A stretch of 64,000 bases of DNA, taken from positions 186,001 to 250,000 of the forward strand of contig CM074705.1 of NCBI GenBank assembly GCA_037367355.1, written 5' to 3'. Positions 32,334 through 43,277 of this stretch are shown in pieces. The notes beneath the pieces are model-generated. The model saw only the letters and a program-made list of their open reading frames with translations, searched no databases and was not told the origin of the DNA. Made by a program: the position numbers and the translations under genes. How positions within the stretch are numbered: position 1 is the first letter of the stretch; each line of letters begins with the position of its first letter. The DNA comes from Neoscytalidium dimidiatum. Its lineage: Eukaryota > Ascomycota > Dothideomycetes > Botryosphaeriales > Botryosphaeriaceae.

Positions 32334-33865
32334 TTTTGTTGCAATATTAGGCTTGAGGCGATGGTGCAGAGGATCTGCTGTTTGCGGTTTGAAGCTTGAG
32401 AATTGATCTGAATAGGGAGATGGAATGATCTTGGTTCGCGTCGGCGCAGGGACGGGTAGACGAAAGGGAGGTTTGGATGCGGTCTTGATCGTCTGGCCCG
32501 ATGGCCGTCGGTAGACCACCAGCTGTGGGCACACTGGTGGAAGTTGCTTGGGAAATCGCCTTAGGCAGTAGTGTCAATCAGGCGTAGACCTTAGATCTTC
32601 TGGTTGATGGACTGTAGGACCTTGATCGACCGCTCATAAGCGCCCGCGCGGTAGCGATTCTGATGATGCTAGGGAATCTGCGCCCGCGCGATAGCTTCTG
32701 GGTGTCTTATGATCCTTTGAGGGTGCAATAGGCGTGAGCTGGGGGTGTAGGAGTAGGTGTAGAAGTCGCGGGCGAGGGTCGACGCCGCAACGACAGGAGC
32801 GCCGTGGCGCTTGGAGTCTGTGAAGTTGGAGTAGTCATTGCTGCTCTTTCCTGGGACAGGGTATGACTTGCTTTGCGAAGTGGACGACTCGTCAGTCTGG
32901 GCGGCAGGGTAGTCCGATTACGGCGTTTGAGGTGGTGCGTAGAAGTCGCGCAGAGTGTCGACAGATGAGGAGAGGAAGTCACCCTCGCCGTGCACCAACC
33001 GATCAGGTATTCTGCCACCTGTTACCGCTTTTTCCGCTCCTGCCATGACTATTTGCAGCCAGCCCTACCTTCATCCTAGTTCCCCTAGATCCGTGCTCTT
33101 GGCCCATCCGTGCTCCCCCTCTTCCATGGCGTCAAACTATCTTCCTTCGCTTGTCACCGTTCCAGCCGATCCTATTCTCCAACTGAATTCAGTTCTTTCT
33201 CGCAGACTCAAGCCCACCTTCAACGAACTTAGCGTCATGTCAAATATGACATGAAAAGGAAGGACCTGCTACATAATGTTATTCGCTACCTTGAAATACG
33301 TATATGGTGCAGCAATAACCAAAAATATATGTCAAGATCCCTTTTTCTGACCAGAAACCCGTGTACCAAAACAAGAAAAAAAAAAAACAGATAAAAAGAC
33401 AATCTTAAGGAAAGCTATTCTCAAAACCCATGACTAGGAAAACCTAGGGCGAAACCTAAGATATAGTTATTACTAACCAAATGGTGGAAGAAAGAACTGT
33501 CTCTTCGGCTCCGGACACCAGGCTTTTTTTCTTTGCTGCGTGGAAAGAATATGCCGCCGGTACAGATATTTTGTGCTGACAAAACAATAGGAATGCCAGG
33601 GAAACTGAAAACAAGCTCTGGAACATGAGTAGCCAAGTGCGTTGACGTCGTCCGGATGCATGTCCGAACCGCCAATCCCGATGCTGCAAAAAAGCAAAAA
33701 CAAAGTCCGGAAAACGTATACGGCCCAGACCGCGGCACGCACATTTCATATATCCCAACCTGCGGGACGGCGGGGCGCTCCGTCTGCGGAAGGCTCCATC
33801 TGGCAAGAATGGCTCGCTCGTTGAGGAAGGTCGTCCGAAAATGTAATTGAATGCTCCAGTCCGCG
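32334..33865. other. Intergenic, with one suspicious broken frame
   Basis: This covers the 5' flank of the membrane-protein gene and the 3' flank of the F-box gene. On the minus strand, 33046-32591 stays in one frame of 152 codons interrupted by only TAA (32920-32918) and TAG (32671-32669). It encodes Ser/Tyr/Thr-rich sequence with a repeated RDFY motif (see findings). Otherwise it is AT-rich near 33240-33480, with no gene seen. Confidence 0.4.
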
Positions 33866-35480
33866 TCACCTTTGACTGTGCTCCGGGCACCTCCTTACCA
33901 CCCATTTTTCCCAAATCTTTCGCTGCGCGTTCGACACGAACACCCCATTATCTCCCAGCGCTTCGGGGCTCTCCAAAAACGAATTTCTGCCGCAATTGCA
34001 CCAGGGTACCGATGACGGCGTGTCTGGCGAGATCATCGGGAAATCCATCCCTTCCTCTTCCGGCCCGTTGTCGTCGTCCGAATGATCGTGTTCAGACGAG
34101 GAATCGGTCATGTCGCCCAAAGACTCCTCCGAATCGTCTTGTTCCGCGGTGGCGTGAGGATCCCAGTCGCTTTCGTCGTCGCTCTCGCTGGCCCCTCCCG
34201 GCGGGTCATCCGGGACCTCGGCCCCCGCGACCGCCCACTGCTCGTCGAAATGCTTCGCGTACCCTATGCGCCGCAGGCTCACCCAATCCAGCCGGATCAT
34301 GTCGTCGCGCAGAAACGCCAACACGTCCTTCCACATGCTGCCCTCCTTCAGCAAGACGTCCCTGAGCCGCAGGCCCTTTAGCCTGTCCCGGTGCCGGTGA
34401 GCCAGGGCGATGATCTCGTCCGCGTCCAGCCTCCATGCCTGGATGCCAAAGGCCAGCAGCTTGTCCCAGCGCACGTTATGGAAGATCTCCTCCAGTCTGA
34501 GGCTGAGAGGGCGGTGGGAGGGAAAACCGACGTGGACCGCCTGCATGTTTTTGGCAGCGGTGAAGACGAGCTTGAAGAGATCCGAAAGCTCGCGCATCTT
34601 GTTGTCCAGGTCGGTGCCGTCGTCAAAATGGAGCTCTAAGCACGTAAGCCGTTCTGCCAACGATTTGAAGGCTTTGGGAGGATGTGATGCCAGGACTATT
34701 GCACTCTGGGGGCTGAGCATGGGGGAGGAGAAGCGGGAGCACGGGGAACGGGACTCGAGCAGGGCGGCGCCGAGCGTCTTTGCACTGTGCGAGCAGGCAG
34801 GGGCCCACCTGAGCTCGACCAACTGGTTGAGATCCTCATGCTGGCGGATGTACGAGAGCAGAGTGGCGGTCTCCTGGTCCTGCACGCGGAGGATCTGCAC
34901 GTGCTGGAGCGAGGTGAAGGCGGCCAGGGCGCGCTTGAGGGCGCGCTCGTCCTCGCCCGAGTTGACGATCTCCTTCTGCTCGTTGATCTTCCGCACGAAG
35001 TGGCGCACGTCCAGCAGGCCCAGGCTGTCCTGCAAACTGGGCAGCAGCTGCTGGATGCGCTCGCGTCCTACTCGACACGTCAGTCTCTTGGCGGGCCTGG
35101 ACGGGTGAGCGTTGTGGAGGACCCTCTACGTAGAAGTACGGCACCATGTAACTGAATTTCTTGACATGTCGGGACAGGTGCGGGCGGGCGGCTATGTTCT
35201 CCAGCCGGCGGAAGCCCTTGCGGGAAAACCGGGTCGTCACACGGGCAAACTGGCAGACGGCACCCAACTCGGAAAACCTCTTACACGTGAGGCGGAATGC
35301 CCCGATGTCCTGCGCCTGGTTGGGGGCAGGCAGAGGCGGCGGCTTGAAGCTCTCCTGCGAGAGGTAGGAGCGGCGGTCGACGTTGACCTGCTTGTCCGGG
35401 TCGGCCTCGATGTAGTCGAGGATCTCGCGGAGCAGCTCGTTGGAGAGGCTCAGGATGCCGGTGGAGGAGGAGGGCGCCAT
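33866..35480 (-). CDS. F-box-like protein
   Basis: Exon 1 is 35480-35123 and exon 2 is 35067-33866, giving 519 aa. The N-terminus (ILSLSNELLREILDYIEADP, then DIGAFRLTCKRFSELG) is a fungal F-box, so the protein probably binds Skp1 in an SCF ubiquitin ligase. The middle is leucine-patterned (LAAFTSLQHVQILRV; LTCLELHFDDGTDL; RDRLKGLRLRDVLL), like the degenerate repeats of fungal F-box proteins. An acidic stretch (~425-475) precedes a Cys-containing C-terminus. The 55-nt intron has a good CTGAC branch point and TAG acceptor. However, the in-frame donor is a weak GTCCTC; a better GTAGAG nearby is out of phase. The exact junction is therefore uncertain. The substrate is unknown. Confidence 0.75.
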
Positions 35481-37358
35481 GTCGCAGGGTCACGCGGGGT
35501 AGCGTGCGCGATGCGCATCGACCGGCGGGCCGGAGCGAGAGCGGCGCGGTCTGGCGCGCGACAGGCGCGAGGGCAGGCGGGCAGGCAGGCGGGCGGGCTG
35601 GCGGCAGCGGGCAGCGGTTGCGGGCAGCGGTTGCGGGCAGGGCGCTGGGCGGGTTGCGGGGCGGCGGTTGCGGGCTGCGGGCTGGCGATGGCGGAGGGGT
35701 GCTGGAGCTGGAGCTGCAGCAGCCGTGGCGGGTGGGCGAGTGGGATGCTGGCTTTACTTGTGGGCGCGGGAGGGCAGGCCGTCGCGGAGCATTTTCAGGT
35801 TAAGAGGGCTCCCTACGCTGCACCATGACCGAAGAAAAAGCAGCGCGCGCTGAGTATGCAAGCGTGTCAGGCGCTATCGTCGGTTTTGAGGGACTGTGGA
35901 TGGGGCATGCGCGGACAACGGATCCATGGGCCATCGCGCACCTCCAGCCTGCGCGGACGGAGGCCAATCACCACCACGGGCGGCCATCATGGGAGTGCCT
36001 CTCTAGGCCGCTTCGGGCCTAGAGCGCAGTCACGTTACCTTTTCCTGATGCGAGCAACCCGCAGTAATCACACTGCTCGGGTTCATGGGTCGTCCGGGCT
36101 GGCAGCATGGGCCTCCGCCTGCATGAGGGCTGAGAGTGACAACACATAACGCAGCTGCAGCTCGGCCACTCATCGCCTCCCGCCCAAGCCGCATTGGCCG
36201 TACCGCGCCCGCAACGCCCTCCAGAAGCACGTCAGCCGGTTTCCATGATCGCAGACGAGCCCGGAGCGCCCTCTTGGATGGAAGATCGACACGATGCCCT
36301 GACTCTCCGACCCGCAGCGCCGCGCCGGTACGCTTAAAACCTAACGACGCCGTTCTCTGACCGCCAGCCCCAGGCCTGCTGACCCTCGTCGACCACCTAC
36401 GTTGTCCGTCCGTCTGTCTGTCTCCCCCAACACGACAGCCCGCCAGCCCGCCCGGCCCCCCCCAGCGCCAACCCCAGCGCCAGCGCCAGCGCCAGCCCCA
36501 GTCCGCCATCCCGGCCGGCCCTGCCATCTGGACCTGCAGCTGCCCGCGCCGCCTCGCTCAAGCGGGACGGCCCATGCACGACAGAGCTTTCAGACGACGC
36601 CGCCCTCGCCCGTGTAGCCCAAGATGCTGCGGCCGCGTCGACGAGAGCAGACGACGGCCGTCCACCGTCCCAGCTGCCTGCGCACGACCGTCCCGGGCGA
36701 CGACCACCGCCTGCACCACCTCCACCTGAGCTGGCAGGCCCGCGCCCCGCCTGATTGGCCCCAGACGTCCGCATACCGCCAGCCAGGACGCATCCATCCC
36801 CACCCGAGCCTGTGCCTGCGGTTACACGTCGCCGGACCGCCGACTCGCTGAGACCGCTGCCCGCCCTATTCCATCGTTGGCATCACCTAACTCAAGCCTG
36901 CCTACATGCGTCGGCATTAGTGTCGTCCCCCGGCAGCTCACCAGCCCGGCAGCCCGACAGCCAGCACAGCCTGCTGCCTGCTGCCATTGTATCATCCGCC
37001 TCCCGATGCTACCACAGCTACAGATGTCATGTCGTCGGCCACGTTGATGTTTCATTCTGCTCCCCTGCCCATGCCTGCTCCCTCCCTCCGCTCATCGGCC
37101 TCATTGGCACCGCAGAGGAAGCGGAAGGAGACACGTACGCAGTCAGCCCTAGACTATTGCAGCCGCCGTGCCACCGTGCATGGGTCTCGGAGAATTCGCC
37201 CGGATGACGTTGTGTTTGTATTGCTTGCTGCCCATCCGCCTCCGGTGCTCTACTTCAACCCCCCGGCCCAAAACCCACTCACTCACTCACTCACTCGCGC
37301 TATCTATTCTTGCAACATACAGGGAACAGCGGACGGACTGCCCACGTCCGTGCTTATG
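35481..37358. other. Intergenic, GC-rich, low-complexity repeats
   Basis: This is the F-box promoter region and the 3' flank of the PPAT gene. It holds a 13-bp tandem repeat (35607-35640), a GCGCCA-type hexamer array at ~36472-36506, and a CTCA run at ~37279-37297. Overlapping open frames on both strands reflect base composition; none has motifs. Confidence 0.5.
35607..35640 (+). repeat. 13-bp tandem repeat, 2.6 copies
   Basis: The unit GCGGGCAGCGGTT occurs twice in full and once in part, within a longer run of G/C-rich near-repeats upstream of the F-box start. Confidence 0.85.
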
Positions 37359-38609
37359 TCATGCTCCGCTCGTTGGCCTTGCCCTCTCGCTCTGCAGACG
37401 CCGGATTTCCGTGCTGCTGAGCTTGCTCTGGAACTTCTGCTCCACGCTCTCTCCTCGTGCGTCCTGCTCTTCTTCCGCATCCAGCACATCCACCTCGAAA
37501 ACTTCCAGTTCCGGCCAGCCCTTCTCTTGGCGCTTGGCATTGACGGCTTTGCCGCCTGACCTCGTCTCCGCGGACAACACCAGCCCGGAGATGCTCTCGT
37601 CGGTAATTGTAGGACCAAAGGGATCCCAGATCTCAACGCACTTGAGCACCAAGTTGGAGGGTAGCGTGATGTTGACGGCATGCCCGTTGGGACCGGGGTT
37701 GTTTAGCTCGTCCACCCTGTGCATGCCTCTCCCTGCAGGCGCGAAGTCGACGATGCTGCAGAGGAAATCATAAGCCGCCTGCTGCCGTGCACCCCAACTC
37801 TCGAGATACTCGGCATATTTCTTGTTCTTGAGCAGCTCGTCGCCCGTGATGCCCACGGTGATGCTCCGCTCGCCGCCGTCGACGTTCGTTGCAGGCTCGA
37901 CGGCGAAGGCCGTCATGGTAAGTAGCAGCTTGTGACCAATGTGCAGGTGATCAAATGTTCCACCGACGGCAACGGAGAAATGCCTCCGGGCTTCATCCAG
38001 GGCCGGGTCATGAGCATCGCTCTCTGAGACCTGCACGATGCCGCCGCGAAGCTTCTTGATGTTGTGCATGCGCTTCCCAACGGCCTGGAAATTGTTCAGT
38101 ATCTGCTGGCCCGCCTCGCTCTCGACTGCATAAACGGTTTCCCATGATCTGCCGCACTGCACCAGCGTGCCCATGTCGATAACGGGCCCTTGTAGATCTG
38201 CCTCGGCTCGGCCCTCAGCTGGCACATGGCTCAACGTGCCGTTCCTGGGGTAGGCGAGCAGGAGAATGCGGGCGTCGACTCCGCCGGCGCTCTCGACATC
38301 GAGCCTCTCCCGCGCCGCGATGACGCAAATCAGCTTGTAGACCCCGGCCACCAGAGCCTGCGTGCGCGCGAAGAGGGCGCTGCGCGGGGCGGTCTCCCTG
38401 CCGTACAGGTGCGGACACGGCAGGGCGACCTCCAGGAGCGCGGCGCCGGCGGTGGAGCTGGAGCCGGAGCTGGAGGCGCGTTGCAGCTCGCGCAGGACGA
38501 GAGACAGCGTCGCGCCGTAGGCGGCCTTCAGCGCCACGAAGGAAGCAGGCGAGGGCGGCGGCGGCAGCAGCAACAGGCGCCGGGCCCGTTTCCCGTCTTC
38601 GTGGGCCAT
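37359..38609 (-). CDS. CAB4: Phosphopantetheine adenylyltransferase (coenzyme A synthesis)
   Basis: An intronless 416-aa protein of eukaryotic PPAT type. It makes dephospho-CoA from 4'-phosphopantetheine and ATP, the fourth step of CoA synthesis. The nucleotidyltransferase signature is VAVGGTFDHLHIGHKLLL (~213-230) with the HIGH-type nucleotide motif (HLHIGH). It is followed by ITVGITGDELLKNKKYAEYL and the C-terminal FQSKLSSTEIRRLQSE (ISSTxIR motif). The N-terminal ~210 residues are the divergent extension seen in fungal and animal enzymes. As in yeast, no fused dephospho-CoA kinase domain is present. It is divergent from the WD40 gene with a 318-bp gap. The start (GGCCATGGCCC on the complement) is the only early ATG in frame. 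Confidence 0.92.
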   Translation of the reverse strand: MAHEDGKRARRLLLLPPPPSPASFVALKAAYGATLSLVLRELQRASSSGSSSTAGAALLEVALPCPHLYGRETAPRSALFARTQALVAGVYKLICVIAARERLDVESAGGVDARILLLAYPRNGTLSHVPAEGRAEADLQGPVIDMGTLVQCGRSWETVYAVESEAGQQILNNFQAVGKRMHNIKKLRGGIVQVSESDAHDPALDEARRHFSVAVGGTFDHLHIGHKLLLTMTAFAVEPATNVDGGERSITVGITGDELLKNKKYAEYLESWGARQQAAYDFLCSIVDFAPAGRGMHRVDELNNPGPNGHAVNITLPSNLVLKCVEIWDPFGPTITDESISGLVLSAETRSGGKAVNAKRQEKGWPELEVFEVDVLDAEEEQDARGESVEQKFQSKLSSTEIRRLQSERARPTSGA

Positions 38610-38927
38610 GGTGCAGAGAGCGAGGGTGGAGCGCGGTCACAACTGTGGATTGGGGCCTTGGGCAGCCAGAGCGTTTGGGAGAGTCGTGTTGTGAGGTCGG
38701 CTTGGGCTACAACGCGGCGGCAGATTGGGGCCCCGCGCGACGCGAAACAGCAGAGCACTCCCTCTGTCGGACACCCTTGGACCGGTGAATAGTCATCCCT
38801 ACACTCGCGGCCGCTGGCCCTTGTTTTGCAAAGCTCCCAGGTAATCTACACCCTCCCTCACCCTCGCGCGCCCGCCTCGTCGTAGCCGCAGTCGCAGTCT
38901 GGCATACCAGGCACCGCCGGCGGCACC
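38610..38927. promoter_or_regulatory. Divergent promoter region (CAB4 / WD40 gene)
   Basis: A 318-bp spacer between divergent start codons. No TATA box is apparent. It is assigned by position only. Confidence 0.4.
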
Positions 38928-41415
38928 ATGCCGTTCCATAGCTCGCACCACCATTCGTCCTCCAGCTCCGGCCAGGGCGCTGCCCAACAAGGCATCCTGT
39001 CAGCGGCCAGCGCTCTGGGGGCAATCGGGAGCCCGCACAGCAACCTCCGCATCGCGACCAGCGGCACCACGGCGGCTGGCACCGACGTCCTGCTCAGCGG
39101 CCAGGAGCACCAGTTCCACGGCGGCGCAGGGCAGTCCGCTCCACCGTCAGCGTCGGGTCTGCCTGGGCCGGGCGCGCAGTCAGCCGGACCAGCTGCCTCG
39201 CCCTACGAGGTGACCCGCCGCCCGGTCGCGCAGACGGCACTGCAGACCGCGAGAGAACCAGAGGAGCTGCACATTCCGGCCGCCGCCTCGCACCAGGGCG
39301 CGCAACTGCACAGCTCGCCGGAGACCTACTTCTCGCCCGGCGGCGGCGCGCGAAACCTCGACATCCAACTCCAACACGCGACCCCGCCGCAGAACCACCA
39401 GCAGCAACAGCAGCAGCAGCAGGACACCCAGTTCGCTAATCCGCCCTCCAACAGTAGCCTGCCCGCTCCTCTGCAGCCAGGCCCGGGAGGTCCAGTCCCT
39501 CGCCCGGTCCCTTCCAGTTCCTACACGGCGCCTACCTCCGTTCCGCAGATAAACACCAACGCCCAGCAGTACACCCTCCCCACCCGCTCCAGCACCATGA
39601 ATACCTCGCAGTCCTCCGCCCATTCCTACTCGCGCTCGAGCCCAGCCGGCCTGGACCAGAAGTACATTCCCTTCAACTCGACCAACCCGACGCCCGACGT
39701 GCCCAAGTACGCGCCCACCCCGAGTCAACAAAGACACTACCACCAGCCGCACACCCCCTCTGGCGCCGCCTCCAATTCCCCGCTCGCCCTGTCTGATATC
39801 CGTCCCCGCGCGAACTCCACCATTGGCGAGGAAGCGACCGCGAATACCCCTCTCATTGGCGATCTGGACAGCCGGCCGCCTGGGAACAGCAATTACCTGG
39901 CCTCTTGGCCCATATATGCGTACGACTGGTGTAAATGGCCGGTGCACGGGGGCAACAGCGCCGGCAAGATGGCCATTGGCAGCTATCTGGAAGATCCGCA
40001 TAACTTTGTGAGTACTGCCGTATCCCCTTCGAAAGCTCGCTCTGGGCTAGCGGGCCCCAAGGCGCAAAAGCATGATGTGGCCAGTAGCTATTCGCTCTGC
40101 GTTCTACTCCCCTCCTCGTGGTTCCGCATTGTGCGCCTAAAGCCGCGTTCACCAGCCGTCTCCACCTTTAGTCTGGATGAGACCCACCGAAGCTAATTGC
40201 CAGGCTCAAAGATCCAAATCGTTGACACGCATATCGCGCCTCAAGAGGTCACCACCCCAGGTGCTCCAGCCTTCGGACTTGAATACACACGTGTCGCTGA
40301 GGCAACGTGCTCATACCCCGTGACACGGATACTATGGGAGCCTCCGTCATCTCAGAAGCAGTCTACCGACTTGCTTGCAACATCCGGGGACCACCTTCGG
40401 CTGTGGTCCCTACCGCAATCTAATGCCTCGAACGTCAGCAACACGATAACACGCTCATCGCCAGTGAACACAAGAGATCCACCACCGCAGAAGTTGACGC
40501 CCTTAGCCCTCCTCTCGAACTCCAAATCTCCTGAGCATACCGCCCCGTTGACTTCGCTCGATTGGAACACGTTATCGCCGAAGCTCATAATCACCTCGAG
40601 CATCGACACCACGTGTACGATATGGGATATACCGACATTAACTGCCAAGACGCAGCTGATCGCTCACGATAAAGAAGTCTTCGACGTCCGATTCTGTGCT
40701 GGGAGTGTTGATGTATTCGTCAGTTGTGGTGCGGATGGTAGCGTAAGAATGTTCGACCTGCGCAGTTTGGAGCATTCCACTATTATTTACGAGCCCACTG
40801 AAAAGCGAGATGAAAAAGGTACGTCATCTACTTCATAATCCACTCAATCAGCTGACAGTTTATTCAGGCTCGCCGGGTCGAATGTCGCCCACGAAAGCCC
40901 AACAAATGATGTCCTACGCACCGCCTTTACTCCGCCTCGCTGCATCCCCTCATGACGCCCATCTACTAGCCACCTTCGCCTCCGATAACAACCTCATTCG
41001 CATCCTCGACGTCCGGCAACCTGGGCAAGCGCTGCTAGAGCTCCGTGGCCACCAGGCCGCGGTGAACAGCATCGAATGGTCGCCCACTCGGCGCGGCATG
41101 CTCGCCTCGGGTGCGGACGACAGCTTAGTGCTCGTATGGGATCTACTACACTCGCAAAATGGCGCCACGATTAACGGTGAGCTTGCTACCACTACCGCCA
41201 CCGCTGCCAATGGAAACGCCACTGCTCCATCGAATCACAATTCGTCGTCCTCCGGCTCATCTGGAACTGTCAATATGAAGGGCCCGGCGGCAAGCTGGCG
41301 CTGTGACTACGAGGTGGGGAATTTGAGCTGGGCACCTCAGAGCGGGCTGACGACGCAGGGAGGCGAGTGGTTGGGCGTGACGGGCGGGCGTGGCGTGTGG
41401 GGTGTGAAGCTATGA
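38928..41415 (+). CDS. WD40 protein of the DCAF7/WDR68 (TTG1-like) family
   Basis: Exons 38928-40007, 40212-40818 and 40868-41415 give 744 aa. The first intron (204 nt, GTGAGT..AAAG) joins EDPHNF to IQIVDTHIAP in phase. Alternative acceptors would break the frame or the match. The N-terminal ~320 residues are Ser/Pro/Gln-rich with a poly-Gln run, absent from animal WDR68. The conserved WD40 part begins NYLASWPIYAYDWCKWP and continues YPVTRILWEPP, LLATSGDHLRLWSLP, TSLDWNTLSPKLIITSSIDT and FASDNNLIRILDVRQPGQAL. It ends SGADDSLVLVWDLL. Animal DCAF7 and plant TTG1 are scaffolds for DYRK-type kinases and transcription regulators; a scaffold role is inferred. A Ser/Ala insert interrupts the last repeat. 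Confidence 0.85.
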
Positions 41416-43277
41416 TGACGTTGGAGCTATTGTTTCTAGATTGGCACGGAAATTTGGTCCGGAGGTGTGGAGGTGGAGAAGTTGCTGACTGATATCCTTC
41501 TACTCTTGGGAATGGATGGATGGATGGAAATAGGTCGGGTGTTTGTTTCCTTTTTTATCCCCCTGGACGATGGGGTTGGTGGAGCAAGAGAAGAGAAGAA
41601 AAGAAAATGCTGTGTATGTATTGACGATGATACGCATTTCGATGGCGTATGGGTTGGGGCGATTAACTCTCAAATAGGTGATGTCTCTAATTTTCCCCTT
41701 TCTCATTTGTTCTTGCCTTCTGCTTCTTCCGATCTCATCCTACCTACCCTTTCTACAATTTCCTTCCCCTCTGAACTTAGATACCTCTTTACCTTATTCC
41801 CGCCTACTTCTCTTCTTTTGTTTTTCCTAAAGGTGGACAAGTTGAGCAGGTTGTTTTTTGTCGACCTTAGTTGTTGGAGAAGATGAGAGAGAAAAAGAGA
41901 GGAGAAACATGGGTGATTTGATGATCTATTTTATCGCCTTTTTTTATTTTTCTTCCTTCTTGCCTCGTTTTCGAAGGGTAGTTATCGTGCTACTGCTATT
42001 GGCTGTTTGGGTAGCGTGTCTTGCGACTAAGAAGAGTGTGATATTGATGATGAGCATACAATTGAGTATATGAGCATATATAACTATTGGTGTTGTATTG
42101 TTGGAGTATGCCTGAGCATGTGGTATGTCGCTTGACATTATATAACAAGGCTATATTTATAGGGCCGAGACAGCTATCACGACGTGCGTTCACGGCTATC
42201 ACTTCGATTGCGCTCGATTAGTGCGCACGCGTCGTTAGCGTTGCTGTCCTTCTCAAACCGCGATGTCGGACTGTGCGCAACCAAGATACGAAGTTTGTAG
42301 CTTCATGGTTGTAATCTCGGGAAGGAAGCCGCACGTCAAGCTTTGGGATGTGGCTTCCCGAACAGGCATCAGTCGTACTGGCCTTAGGGACGACAACTTC
42401 CACAAGACATTGGCATCGCGCTGATGCTCCGCGCTGCCCGCGATCACATCTCATCCACACATTCTCGACGGTCGTATCCGAAACATTCCGTTGAAGTCAA
42501 TCAGCAACCAACCTCACCCCGGTGAGCCATTCCATCACCACAGTGCTCGCGTCAACATGCTCACCGCGAAAGCCTCGGTAGCAGCTCCATTCCTCATCAC
42601 CCTCCAAACGGGCGTCATCTCACCGGAAACCAAGAGCCCCGGCGGCGACACCTCCCCGTCAACTCCACCACGCCTCCCGCAAAATTACCGGGGCGGCCAC
42701 CATGTACCTGCCAGCCGGAAAACGACGCAACGCACGAGCACGGCCTCCGTCGGCGATGGCATCTTTACTTTAACTACCGACATTTTCCTTGTCTTCAGCG
42801 TATCCCTGGGCGGATAGGTGATAGGCAATCTTCTAGGCCTCGGCGTCCGCGCCCTCTGCGAATGGGCGTGCGGCTGGATCAAGCAGAGGTGGTGAATGAG
42901 GTGAAGGACGTATTCTTCACATGTCCTCAGTGAGACTGGAGAGCATAGTGTGATGTCGATGCGCGCTACTAGCTAGACTTTTGTAGGAGCGTGCCAGGGA
43001 TGCTAGGTGTCGCTCCGGATAGCTGTCTCTATGTTCTGGCCTTTTTTTTTTTTTTCTCCCCTGGGCTCTCATTCAGTAAAGGGGATAAGTTTGTATCCTT
43101 CATGTCATTGCGGGAGGAACGTTCAAGATGCACGATACCAGTGTCAAAATTCGAAGAAAGAAAAGACCTTGTCCTGACCCACAACTTTATCCGTGTAGCA
43201 CTGATCCTCTGATCAATTCTTCTATCCATGAACTCATTCCCCAAGCTTTGTGAACTACCCCGCCGCAACCCATCTCT
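41416..43277. other. Intergenic, mostly featureless
   Basis: 3' flanks of the WD40 gene (+) and SDR gene (-) converge here. GGAT repeats at ~41511-41526 and T-rich stretches are present. One short frame with a hydrophobic end is listed separately at low confidence. Confidence 0.5.
42557..42817 (+). CDS. Doubtful small protein, 86 aa
   Basis: This starts at ATG 42557 (MLTAKASVAAPFLITLQTG). It has a Pro/Ser/Thr-rich middle and a hydrophobic end (GIFTLTTDIFLVFSVSLGG), then TAG. Past the stop the frame continues with IGNLLGLGVRALCEWACGWI and KQRW before TGA at 42893-42895. That suggests a longer membrane-associated peptide interrupted by one stop. It has no recognised family and could be chance. 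Confidence 0.25.
   Translation: MLTAKASVAAPFLITLQTGVISPETKSPGGDTSPSTPPRLPQNYRGGHHVPASRKTTQRTSTASVGDGIFTLTTDIFLVFSVSLGG

Noticed and set aside
33456..33914. 152-codon minus-strand frame beyond the F-box gene
   Set aside because: It overlaps the F-box 3' end and has no motif.
36030..37207. Several long overlapping frames on both strands
   Set aside because: Pro/Arg/Trp-rich repeats explained by base composition and hexamer repeats.
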